Positions 12,745 through 24,900 of a stretch of 64,000 nt of DNA are shown here, piece after piece. Source of the DNA: Brugia malayi (lineage: Eukaryota > Nematoda > Chromadorea > Rhabditida > Onchocercidae); assembly GCF_000002995.4 (NCBI RefSeq), contig NW_025062478.1, positions 6,610,001 through 6,674,000 on the forward strand, written 5' to 3'. The notes under the pieces are model-generated. The model was not told the DNA's origin. It searched no databases and saw only the letters and a program-made list of their open reading frames with translations. Position 1 is the first letter of the stretch. Every line of letters starts with the position of its first letter. The position numbers and the translations under genes are program-made.

Positions 12745-12750
12745 AATAAA
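12745..12750 (+). terminator. eat-6: Candidate polyadenylation signal of the Na+/K+-ATPase gene
   Basis: An AATAAA lies about 30 nt after the stop codon and is followed by a T-rich tract, the typical nematode arrangement for a short 3' UTR. Further AATAAA copies near 13.3 kb could serve longer transcripts. Confidence 0.55.
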
Positions 12751-13570
12751 TCTTTTTTTTCTTTTTTTTTTTTTCAATTTGGGGTGTTCCAATATTTTTT
12801 TAACACAAATCTATTAGAAACAAGAAAATTTTCGAGGCGAAAATTTTAAAAATTGATTTCAACTTTCCTACCTATTTTTATTGAAAAGGAAAACCCCCTA
12901 CTTTTTTCTTCTTTTTCTCCTTTTCAAAAATTAGGCTGTATTACGATTGCATACTGCGCTTATTTTTGGTAAATTTCGAATAAATTTTTAAAGTTGTCTC
13001 AAGCTCCATTCCAAGATATCATTGTATATCCTTGTATTGGATTTTTCTTTGATTTTGCTGTTGAATGATTATGTTGCCTCTTATTAACTCTTAACAACTT
13101 AAATTCCTATGTTACATGTAGTACTTCGTTTCCTTTTTGGTTCCTTATTTTTATTTATTTTTTTATTTTTATTTATCAATTCTTGGCATCGTATTTATTG
13201 AGTTTTGCATGCTTTCTACATATTCTCACACCATTTACTCATCGAATTATTGCTTTTATAAATCATTTGTGTATTCATTTATATAAGTGGTAGATTCTCT
13301 GAATAATAAATAAATAGTTTTTTGTTCTCAATTCAGTAAAAAAAAATAAATAAATCAAACTAGAGGCATTTATTGCAGGTATTGAATTTTGTTAGATAGA
13401 AGTAGTTAATACTTGTCATTATAATGGAGAGTGTTGTAGTATGATGAAATAGAAATAGCTATATTAAACTGACAACACTGCGCAATTTATAGCGGTATTT
13501 GAAGTTGAATAGATTTACAGAACCAACTACTACTCATTGTATATGTTAGCATAGCATCGTTACTGCTGGG

Positions 13571-14199
13571 GTGCCAGAGGTTCGGCTTTTTATGAAGTGG
13601 GTAGAGCTTATTCGATCTGTGGTAGACAAAATCTTTTTTGAAACATTTCATAATTTTCCATTACAATTAGTATTTGTTTTGGTAGAGTTACTCTATCAGT
13701 TTAGTGGAAGGGATTCAGTGGTACATTTGTGGTACCCCAGCAGTTTAGACAGTGGTATATTCGACCTACTCATATCTGTGCGATCCCCTCTATTTAAAGC
13801 AGGCACGCTTAATTGCGTCAAATAGCACACATAATGCCTCGTTTACACTGCATTGGCGGAAACTGTTCTGCCAATGTGCGCTTCCTGAAGATGCTATTTC
13901 TGCCATATCGGAACTTTACCCTCCCACTTGTTAGGTTTGTACCTGCTTTGTGTTACTGATATTGTCATTAAAATTGTTCTTCATCTTTGAATAAAACTAA
14001 GAAAGTAGCTGATACAGTAACAGAGAAAGAGGTTAAGGCATTTAAACTGAAGGCTGAAAAAACCAATAAAGTTAACTCTATTGAAGTTCAAGTAGATACT
14101 GCACTGCAAAATCTTGCAAAAAAATCAATAGAAGAGAAATGCTGCCTCGCATATAAACACCTTAGCTGTAAGTATCAAGGTGATAAAAAAAGGAAATGA
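13571..14199 (+). pseudogene. Unrecognised open segments, possibly a decayed gene or mobile element
   Basis: Three consecutive plus-strand open segments in different frames (13571-13825, 13752-13934, 13987-14199) cover a stretch that is less AT-rich than its surroundings. The first is hydrophobic; the last is Lys/Glu-rich and could form a helix. No start with upstream support, acceptor or known domain was found, and stops interrupt any single reading. It could be a relic of a transposon, a relic of horizontally acquired (for example endosymbiont) DNA, or chance. I do not recognise it. Confidence 0.2.
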
Positions 14200-16417
14200 T
14201 AGAAGTTTTACTTAAAAAACTAGAAATAACAAAAACAAATAAAGTCACTATTAGAAGAGAATAATATAGGCAAGTTAAAATCAGCACTTGATAATAAATA
14301 GAAGTAGCGGAAAAGTTCTAATTGCTGATCGTTGTTACATTAACCATTTTATCAGAATAAAGATTTAATTACTCAAAGTTTGGAATACCGAGAAAAAAGC
14401 CAAAGAGGCAGAACCAACCCTCTCAATCTTTTCCGCCATCAGAAATTACTGATACTTCGTAAGAAGATTATTACTACCCACACATGAATTGCTGAAGGTT
14501 TTAAATGGGCAGAAGGAAATATAATCGTATCGAATGATTTACGATTCAAGAATTGCAATTATGATTTAAGTGTAAAGTAGCGTAAGATGTGATCTCTATG
14601 TCCATTGCAGACTGTCCAACAACACTTATCATTTATGCAAATTCCACATGAAACTAATTTTTCTGATTTTCTCTTAAACTATTTCAATTAACTTTTTAGC
14701 ACAATTTTAGAAATTTAAGTCACTGCTGAAAGTGTATTCGACAAAACTGCAGAAAAAATAAGAAGACAGTTTTAAGAGTCGATTTTACGAAGAGCCTAAA
14801 GCAGCAGCAAAACTGCACTATGTCAGCTATTTTCCCCATAAAATTTCTTGATGCCAGAAAGCAGTTGATTTCCCGCAGTTTCTTTACTAAAAAAGATTGC
14901 AGTGAAGTAAGTGAAAGTGAAGAGGAAGTACTAAATTTCGGTCAGTAATGGAAAAAATTTATGCTCTGTAACCTCTCGCTGGTCTAAATAATTTATTTTG
15001 TTCCGTCTAGGATAAAATAACTTACATTCAGTTTATATTGTCTGTATACCTAATTTCGAAGCTTTCATGGGAGGTACTATAGAGAGTCTAAACTGAGCTA
15101 TCCTAAAGTTGGAAGAAACAATTATTCATTGCTAACATTGTTTGTCGAGCTAAGTACACGCTTTCCTTTTTCTCAGCTTTAATTGCTTTTTATATCAAAA
15201 GAATTGTGTTTGAGATAATTTTTGATAACACAGTATCTGAACCATAAAAAGTAATACTGGACATACCTGTTCAGGTCAACGGAATTAATTCAAATCCGCA
15301 TCCCTTGTACATCAATATACTCGTAATAACATAATTCAAAGGTGATGATGAAAACAGCTATAATTCTGCAGGATACCGTTTGTCTAGGTTTACTGATTCC
15401 GGAATTTCTCTTCCTCACCAATAATCTTTATATCTCTAAGGAATAGATAATATTCCCAACAGCAAGAGAACTTTTCGTTTGTTATTCCAATAAAAAATCA
15501 TTTCTTCCTAAAACCTAATGATACTAAGTTAATAGCAGACTAAAAGCTTCTTCACTACCATTTTAGACAGTTTCAGACGTGTTCTTAAGTTACAGGATTT
15601 CTTTAAATATGCATATAAAAATTTGTTATTCTAAAAATTTTATTTGAATATTTAAGCTCTGGTTTGTAAAAACCTTATTTTCTGAATATCCCAGATAACA
15701 AAAAATTATTTGAATATTTTGTCGTATTAAGCTATTACATGAAGCAATTGATAATAGGTGGCATAATGATACGGATGTATTTTCACTTCTTCCAACCAAC
15801 GATGGATTCTTTCTTCTCCTATAAAACTGACGATTTTATTGAGATATACCATGGGCAGAATAATTTAACTTCACTATTCCAAAAAGCAAACAGCGCTTTT
15901 ATTCAGTTATTATCTACTTGTTATCTTTCTTTTTTTAGATGAAATAGGAAGCAAAGATATCTCGAGAATATCTTTATTTCGTATTTTGCGCAATTTCGAC
16001 ATCCATCATCATCCTAAATGGTTCCAATGGAATCAATGATGATCGGTAATAACGATACAGATGTGCATGAAAAGGTTTGATGATTGTTCTCTGTTCCAAA
16101 AAAAAAAAAATTGAAGTTAATTTTGCATTCAAAAATATCTGTCCGTTTTTAAAGATATTTTTGTGCGCGAAGAGATAACAAACAGGTTGCACGCATTCAT
16201 TATCTAAGAAAGAAAATCTGATTAGATCAAATTTAAAGTACATTTTATCAGCCATTTCTATCATTATTTGCTATCAGCTACATGTTTGAAGTTTATTAAA
16301 CTTTCACATTTTTTTTTCACATTCTTTTCTTCAGATACAAACTGCTAAGTTTTTTCCCGATATTTTCATCAACAATGATAAAATATGCAGTATCTTGCAA
16401 GATTATTAAGAGCGGGT

Positions 16418-16424
16418 TTATTTA
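16418..16424 (-). terminator. Candidate polyadenylation signal of troponin I
   Basis: AATAAA on the minus strand (TTTATT on plus), roughly 95 nt past the inferred TGA at 16515-16517. It mildly supports the gene ending near 16.5 kb. Confidence 0.4.
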
Positions 16425-16514
16425 AAAAACAAAAAAAAAAAAAAAAAAAAGGAAAATTAAATTAAAAGAAAATAATTTGTTGAAGAAAACTTATGTTCCT
16501 TCAAAAAAACAATT

Positions 16515-18914
16515 TCAAGATTTGAATGTCTAAAATTTTCTTAACATTTTAAATAATAAGACTTTATGAATGTTACTCTGTTTTACTATCCACAACACAA
16601 TATGTCGCACTAACTTATTTCAAAAGAAAAAAAAAATAATAAAAAGTTATTAGATTCGAGACAATAAAATAAAACTAGAAAATGAATAAATAGTCTGTAG
16701 CATGAACTTATATGAACACTTTTTCACTTTGATAAGGTGCAAAACTTGAAAATGACCCACCTCTTTCAGAGTGAATTTATTGCTTTCTACATTTTTCAAG
16801 TTGGTGCGAAAATCGACAAAGTTCCGATCTTTCTTCTTCAGCTTATTGAATCTAAAACTTTCCTTTCAATAATTAAATAAGTTGGCCTTTTACTAACTGT
16901 AAGACGATGAATTACTTGAAAAATTAATTTGAAGTAGGTTAACAGCTTATCAGCAAATTGAGGGAGCAGCAATCATTACTCCATCTTCGCAATATAAATT
17001 TAAATGGTTCGAGAACAATATGTTAAATTTGTTAAATTCTTTGCTGGAATAATAAAACAACATGGAAAACAGTAATGCTAACCTGTTGTCCGTTTTGGAT
17101 ACCTTTTTTAGAGTTGGTTTCACGCTGCAAATATGAATTATTCGTGAAACGTAAAAATAGAAGCATCTTAACGATGAATGTATATGCGAATAAATAATAA
17201 TGAATAAGTTCGAATTTAATTTGCTTTTATCAAAAAGTCATTTATAAAAGAAAACTTAACAACTCACAATTTGCCTCTTAAATCGTTAACTGAAATAGTT
17301 AATTCATTGATTTCAAAATCTTTCTGGCGTACGATATAATTAATATCATAATGCTCGCTTTCTAGTTGCAACAGCTTTTGAGTCATTTTCTTTGCAATTT
17401 CCTCCAATTCTTCTAAACAAATAAGTATTGTCCCTCGATGATCGAGATTTGCTAGATCTTCTATATGTATTGATTTACTTAATTTTAACTTTCTATAGCC
17501 AAAGCATTAAACGAGAAAGTAGAAGTAAAGAATAATAGATCAGAAGCGGGAGGTAATAATAATAAAAGTCAGGTCAGAAGTACATTCTTTATGCTTTTAT
17601 CAATCCATTTTGGTCATTTGTTTTCGAAAAATCTATTTCCGCAACAAATCAATCTTATTCCAATAACTGAATTTCTCATTTCTCTTCTTCTAAGGTAGCA
17701 GTGTTTATTACTGTTCTAGTGTACGGTGAAGGAAAGTGTCACCTTACGTACGTTTATCTATATAAATGGCAAGCGTTACGTCCACACGTGATTATTTAAA
17801 ATTACTTAACGATTTGTATTCATTACAACATAATATTTCTAACGACCATTTCTATAAACATATTTGGAAATTTGTTTATAATGTGTTTGAGACGCTAACC
17901 AGAATTAATTTTAATAAGACATTGATTAATTAATTAACAGTGCATTCTTTACTTTGTTTATTACTTTTCTTTCCTCAAATAATTCATAGCAATAGTTGTT
18001 TTTTCAAATTTTCACATTCAATAAATTTTGCGATCAAAATTTCAGTTGCAACCATTTAGTCTTTGCATTTGCTTGCTAATTTGAATAATATTATTTTAAA
18101 ATTTGGATAATACTATAAGGACAATACTATAATATTATAATGGATAATACTATAATAGAGTTTACTTAAGGTATTCGCAGATTACCTTAAAAATGCAACG
18201 ATATGCATTTTGCATGTGAATTTTTAAGTAAAGATAAGCTGTGCTGGGGATTTCACTCCATATTGTCACTAAAAAAAAGCAAACCATCAGGAACGTTATC
18301 CAGATCCGGTAAAGGTAAGATTCGTTCCTGTAAGACACGTTGTCTTTCCTGTTCTCTGAGCATCTGCTGCTGTTTCAGATCTTCTGCCGCTTTCATCATC
18401 AACAATTTCTGTAATATTTCTGCATCTATTAATAGTTTTCTTAAATTTGTCTGCAAATGCCTTTTTAAATCTCCGAAAACCATCAACTTCAAATACTGGT
18501 ATTATGAAGGACTAACTCGCAGTTTCTTTTTTCTTTCCGGTGTGAGAAAACCTTTTTTGGCTTTCTTGGCCCGATTAGCCTCTTCCAGACGTTTACGTAC
18601 TTCTGCTTTTTTACGTGCCCTCTCTTCCGCTGCTTTCTTTGTCTAAAATTTAACCTAATACTACTACTTCAAGAATGTACTGGGGAAAGTTACTATTGAG
18701 GTTAAGCTTAATTACTAACTACCAATAAAATATAATGCAATTAATTAGAAATTATTGAATTGTAAATTTGCATGAATTGTTTTTTTACTGCTTCGGTATC
18801 ATCATCTCCACTCTGCACACCACCGTATCGAGTATTTGTCACAATTTCGGGACAAATTTCCAATTTTATTTCATTTTCCGCTTCTGAATTCTGTCGTCCG
18901 ATTTTTCTTTCCAT
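16515..18914 (-). CDS. Troponin I
   Basis: Thin-filament inhibitory subunit that blocks actomyosin until Ca2+ binds troponin C. Minus-strand exons: 18914-18789, 18642-18517, 18408-18285, 17412-17268, 17124-17083, 16851-16761 and a doubtful last exon 16529-16515 (four codons then TGA). Phases agree through 16761, giving 218 residues plus about four. An acidic N-terminus (about 1-42) is followed by a basic Lys/Arg/Ala/Glu helix with the nematode troponin I pattern [15 protein letters not shown] (about 68-84). Next come a second coiled-coil helix, the troponin T-binding heptads (126-168) and the inhibitory region around [14 protein letters not shown] (about 171-184), then a short C-terminal actin-binding tail. 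The length fits invertebrate troponin I. The short tail after FTLKE is odd: the Trp-containing end of body-wall isoforms was not found, which could mean a pharyngeal-type isoform or a missed exon. Confidence 0.92.
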
Positions 18915-18926
18915 CGGTATTCTAAA
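18915..18926 (-). promoter_or_regulatory. Probable spliced-leader acceptor of troponin I
   Basis: On the minus strand a TTCTTTTAG acceptor sits only a few bases upstream of the start ATG (18914), with no identifiable upstream exon. This is the classic position for SL trans-splicing of a nematode mRNA and supports the chosen start. Confidence 0.6.
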
Positions 18927-21900
18927 AGAATATAGTTAATGTGTAGCTTAAACCTGATGCCATAATTAACTTAATTTTGAATTCTTGAATATAAAAGCAC
19001 AAGGTTGACAAATTTATTAGCGTGAAAGAGTATTGAGAATCCGAGGCTTAATTACAAAGTTTTAAAATTTGATGATAGGATATGAAGAAAATAGTACGAC
19101 GGTACTGTGAATGGAAGCTGTTAGCTGAATGAATAAAAGCTTGTATTTGATGAGTAATTTTGAAAGAACTAGTCTTCCGTGGAAATATTTACAAAGCAAT
19201 CAAACCGAAGATAGTTCTTTTACTTATCTTGAAATTTTCTATTGACTAAAGGTAAAATAAGATAAAATAAAAGTTGGAAAGTGGGATACACTTAAAACAA
19301 GACACTTGTATCGTTCTAGAAGAAAAACTATGATAGATTGATGTGATAGCAATATTAAATTCCTTAGATCGTGATGAAAAAATTCGGATTATAAAAATTG
19401 TTATCTCGGAGTAGATTTTTGTCTAATTATTAGTAAGCCATTTTTAAATTATAATTTTACTAATACTTATTTACAGTTATTTAAAGCTACTATTACTTCC
19501 AGATACATATTATTTATTATTAGTTTCTAAATATCTCTGTATAATACAGCTATTTTAAAAAGATCAAAAAATAAAATTTTAAAAATCAGTGAACTTCCAA
19601 CCATTTCATATAGTTAAGAAATGTAAAGAATCTAACTATTCGAAAGATTAAACTTAGTGTAGAACAATATCTATTCTTTGTTCTTGGTTTTGTAATAACA
19701 AGTTTTATAGATTAGAAAAATAGAAATTAATGATATCAAAATCTTTCAATAATAAAAATTGATTTAAATTAAACACAGATATTACTTCTTAATGTGGATA
19801 TCTCAATTTCCTATTTTTCTCCCTTTTTTATTCCATAAATTGTGGCATCATTTCTAGAGTTTTTAAAAAATTTTGTATTTCAGTCACTGCAGTAAATTTT
19901 ATAAAATAATATGAGGAGCAGAAATACAATACAATGTATTAATCACTAATTTTAGTGAGTTCTTGAAATTCGCAGGTTTCTTACTTCTCGCATCACTCTT
20001 CACAGCCTTCAGTATTAGATTTAGATTCATCGTAAGCTAAGAAGGGATGACCAATCGCAAAATGGTCATTCCTAGTGCGCATCTTATCAATCTTCCGCGT
20101 CCACTTGTCCACTCACCCATATTCACTCATTTATTCATAGCGCCATTTACGGAAAGGACAGCTTATATTAGATATTTTAGCATTATCTATGAATCAGATC
20201 TGACATCTCTTGACATTTCATGTTAATTTGATTTACTTTCTGATTCATTCAGTAATGCAACGCTTAATTAAAGAAAGTAAATGACTGAACTGAATTTAGT
20301 TATGTATGAGGAGGCATTAGCTATAGGATCAAACAATACTTTAGATTCAAGTAGTCACTGATTGTGCATGTATTGTAAGTTTAGAAAAAAGTTAAAATAG
20401 GATGCGCTACAAGAACTTTTATGTGAAGAAATCGAATTTTGATAGTTGAGATGTTGAAATTTTGGAATATTTGAAGAACTTCAGAAATATTTTGAAAATA
20501 CGTGGTGTGTGCATGATTCGATTTCAAATGTTTCGTGTATTAATTGAACTGGCTGGAAGTGGCTTGCTTGAAAATGTTTTGCAGTCATGTATGTAGAGAT
20601 GTATCGTTTATAGCTCTCTGCTATGTTATATAAAAGTGACCCTCCCCCAATTAAGCCCAAGCTCAGAACTAACGAGTAGTAATTAAATGTTTCGAGACTA
20701 TCTTTTCATTTGCTCATTTACGTCTGAAGAATGTGCTGATTCCTCTCCAATCATCCTCTATGTATCACAGGTGACAAAAGTTCTTTCTCCCAAACGAAAC
20801 AGCAAGTAGTATAACAACCTGGCAAGTTAAAAATTTGAAAAAAGCAACCTTTTGGAACATATTATGTCTATTTTTTGCAATATCAAAATTGTAGCTTTGA
20901 AATTTTCAAATCCTAATTTTTCGTGTTTTTTTTTTTTTTTTCTTTTTGTTCATTTTGAAGATCTGAGTAATGAATTGCGACAGTAATTCTTCAATTTTTT
21001 AATGACAAGTTAGTGTGGGTCGTTATTGTATGATGTGACTTAACGAGCAATACTGCTTCGAATGATTTGTAAATTGAAGTCATATGAGCTTTGAAGTATG
21101 GGTGAATCATTGTAATTTCTTAAGAGCTCCAAAATTAGTATTATGTAAATAGAAATAATGAAAAGAAGAGGAAGTGAGGGGGAGGGGTGAGAAGAGGAGA
21201 GGGACGATAAAAATCCAAGATAGCTGAAGCACTTTATTGCTATATATGTTAGAATCGAAATGAATCGAAAAAGCAATAAATAATTTTTCAATTTCAGTGG
21301 CTTTTCAATAATGAATTTATTAATGAATCATCATTGGTAAAGCACCAAAGCACTGAGATAGAAAAAGCATCTAGTCCATATTTGGATATATTCTGAGGAT
21401 AGTCTAGGGTCTATCGATCATCCACAGTCCAAGAGTCTCCTTTTCAACAATTCCTTCCCCATGTAGCTTCTTCATTTTCCATTTGACATGATTGTTGGTT
21501 TTTTATCACTATTTTTTGAAATAAACTTACACTTTCTACATTAATTGATTTAATATACTAAAAAGGAATAAGTATGATAAGTGTAGATTTCAATTTTATT
21601 TAATTTAGAAAGGGTAAGATTGAAAGAAAGATACGAAACTAGAAAAAGGAGTGGTTAGGAACTGCTGGCAGCAGATGTTTTCTTTTTGATACGATCGGAT
21701 ATGATGGGACAGACATGTCCATTGCAACATCTCAATCAATAGAATAATTCATGTGGCCACCATATGTGTCTCAAGTATCACAATGCAATCTCTCTGGATG
21801 GACAGATATCTTTCTCGATCGTTGATTTCCAATAAAAATTATTCTTGCTTCATCTCGACCACTGATAAGCTGATGATAGGAACAGCTTCTTGAATTCGAA

Positions 21901-24900
21901 GAGCAAATTTTTACTGTGCTGCTTTCATTAAAGGCAAATTATAGATGGACATTGAAACCATTTTGAGTGACTCATTCATTTGAATAAAGCTTACCTATTA
22001 GCTGCAAGAGAAACCATAAACTGCTTAAATTTTCATTTAAAAAAGTAACCATTCCTAGTTTGTTTTCTTTTTTCTTCGAAAAACCAAGCAGATAAACATT
22101 ATTAGAATTAATGTGTTATCACTTGTTGAACTAGTATATCAAGATTTAAATCTGATTTACTTCTATTTTAAGTTGCACAATTGCACTAACTGTCTCATAG
22201 CGCCGTAATATTCCATCAACTTTTGGATTCTTCAACTTCTAACTTTCTGACGACAAAATTTTACTAACATTTATTAGTAGTGAATTCTAATCTAGTAAAG
22301 GAATAAAGAAGTGTAATGAAAGGATTGTCGGAACGATCTACTAATTTATCCTATTATATATTGGAACTATTCCACAAAGGTAGTAATTCCTCTTTGCTGT
22401 TCGATTGACTAATATACCCTTTATGAAAGTATTTTCTGTATGAGATTTCTGAAATGGAATCACATTCCTGCGTGAGTTGTGTGATTGCATATATAATCAA
22501 TAGAAAAATAAGAAAATAATTTCTCTAATTTTAAATTAAGGAAGAGAAGTTATAAAGCTTTCCAATCTATATTATTTCAGGAAATAGCAGTTTTCAAATT
22601 CTACTTCCGGATCATCATAAGAGTATTTCAAATTCTTGAATCTTACAAAATAGATCTTATTAATAAGCTATTAGGTGGTACTTTATTGATTAAGTGATAG
22701 GATATATCAAAAAATGTAATGGTCAAAATTAAAAAATGACTTTTTATGAAAACAATTACGGATGAATTATCCAATTCAAATTAAAATTTGTGCACACAAT
22801 GAATAATCTTAAATAGTAATCCATATAAGCCATTCATTTCTGGCAAGCTGGCTTTATAGGGAGACCTAATGAATGTAATGAAAGATGACATAGAACCTAG
22901 CTGTCCGGTCAACTCCCAAAAATGATTTAATAAACAGTCATCGGATGTACACCACACATGACACTAAGAGCCTAGTTTTAATCGATTTCAAGCATGAAGG
23001 GACGAGACAGCACTTAACCACTGACCATTGTCCCTATGACTCATCCAGTCAGCCTCATAAACTATAAAATGTCAGATTCAGTTGCGACTGCCTCTTTAAA
23101 AAGAGCATATTATTTGAAGTTAGTTATTACTTTTTATATTTTTCTTTTTCAATTTCCTAAATTTTATTTTTATGATGACAAATTCTGAATAAGGATTCGA
23201 GTGATTTTGTGAAAAACTAGGCTATCAAGAACAAAATGAAATTCTGTTTAAAGAGAAGTGGGTCATAGGGTTTTAAAGAGAAATAGCTTTAAATGTCTTT
23301 ATATAGAAATGGGTTAGAGACAGATGTGTCGTTGTTATATTTTTATTAATTCAGATATTCTAGAATTTTAACTATTTAAGGACCTAGGAAAGATTTCGAG
23401 AATAAAAAATAGATAGTAATCCAAACTGTCTTTGGAAAATTTTCGCACAATACCTATTCTTTATTAGGTAGAAGTTTTCAATTTTTATATGCTATTCTGT
23501 TTGACTTCAATATTTATATGACAATCAAAAAAGCTTTCAATTGTAGAGAAACTCTAAAATCACATTAATGTTTTGATAATTCTTAAAATTAATGAGGATA
23601 CTGCATTATTAATACTTTTTAACACAAAGAAAGTATTTTTCCCCAATGCAAATTTGATTTTTTTTTTTTTTTTGCTTTTGAGGACTATTACTTAATTTCA
23701 GTGTTATGAATAAACGATAAAAGACGCTGCACAATATTCAAAATAACAAGTCAGAATTTTAAAAAAGCAGCCGCTTGACAAAATTATCTGAAAAAAAGCT
23801 ATTAGAGAAAAATGAAGCAAATAGGAAAACTGGATAAAATGATCTTATTATCACTTGTTTATAAAACCTTTGTATGACAGTTCTCTTTCTCATTTATATC
23901 AAACTTTTAAACTTCAATTCAAAACTTGTTCAAATATCTATTTAAAACGAAATTAAGTTCATTGATGATTCCCAGATGTTTAAATTTAATGAACTATTTG
24001 TTTCGGTTATTAGATTACATGTTCTTTCTTCCTCAGCCTATTGGGAGAAAATGAACAGCATACTTGAAATTTGAGAACTTCACTCATATTTAATAAAACA
24101 AATATCTTCTCAATTGTTGTAATTTTCATATCATTCTTGTTCTTGACTCGGAGGTTCTGAATAACAATTACTATCAAATTTACTTCCTATGACAATATAT
24201 TTCTGACTTTTTAAACATTTTAACCAAATTTTTTGGTTTCTTTTTATTGGTAAGAATAAAAACTAAATATGTTCAATGACATCAAATCAAAACAAAAAAT
24301 ATATATGAATTGCGGCACTTTTTGTTTCAATTGGGAAATTTTCAGGCATTTTTTTTTTAAAAATTGCTGCTTAACTGAACTGAAAGCAAGCCGTCTGAAA
24401 ATAAATGACATCACTTCGATTCAATGTAGTCCCCAGCAGCTTCACTTTGGTAAATTACTGAGTTGTATTATTTGGTGGGGATATTTGTCAGACAAGAATG
24501 TGGGAGGGGAAGGTCGTAAAAGGTCATTTGGAAGAACCCTAGTCTCCTTCATATGTGCTCTCTCACTTTGTTATCTGATCAAAAATAAGCTATTCTGAGA
24601 GTTATAATTTAATGCACTCCAATTTTTATCGAAATGGTATCTGACTGGACTGGAAAATTAAAAACAAATCAGGAAATCACTTATAAATTAAAATTCAGAG
24701 CTACTAACATTTTTTATTTCAAAAGTTACCTGTTTTGTGTTAACATTTTTCAAGATGAAAATTTTATTCTTTCTAACACAAAAAAAGAAAAGATTTGAGG
24801 AAGTATAAAAGTAATGAATGTTGACTTTCAGACTGCAAGGGGAAAAAAAAATGTCTTCTTGTTTCTGTATAATTAACATCTGCCATTTCAGTATTGACAA

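Larger units (their letters stand above)
12715..16514. other. 3' UTR and intergenic DNA between convergent genes
   Basis: This lies between the pump stop codon and the inferred troponin I stop on the other strand. Apart from the unexplained open segments at 13571-14199 it is AT-rich and featureless, with poly(A)/poly(T) runs (for example 16430-16450). A minus-strand open frame at 15974-16264 has no splice context and matches nothing I recognise. Confidence 0.5.

Noticed and set aside
15974..16264. Minus-strand 96-codon frame as the last exon of troponin I
   Set aside because: Its sequence is hydrophobic and unlike any troponin tail, and the acceptors nearby are in a phase that hits stops.
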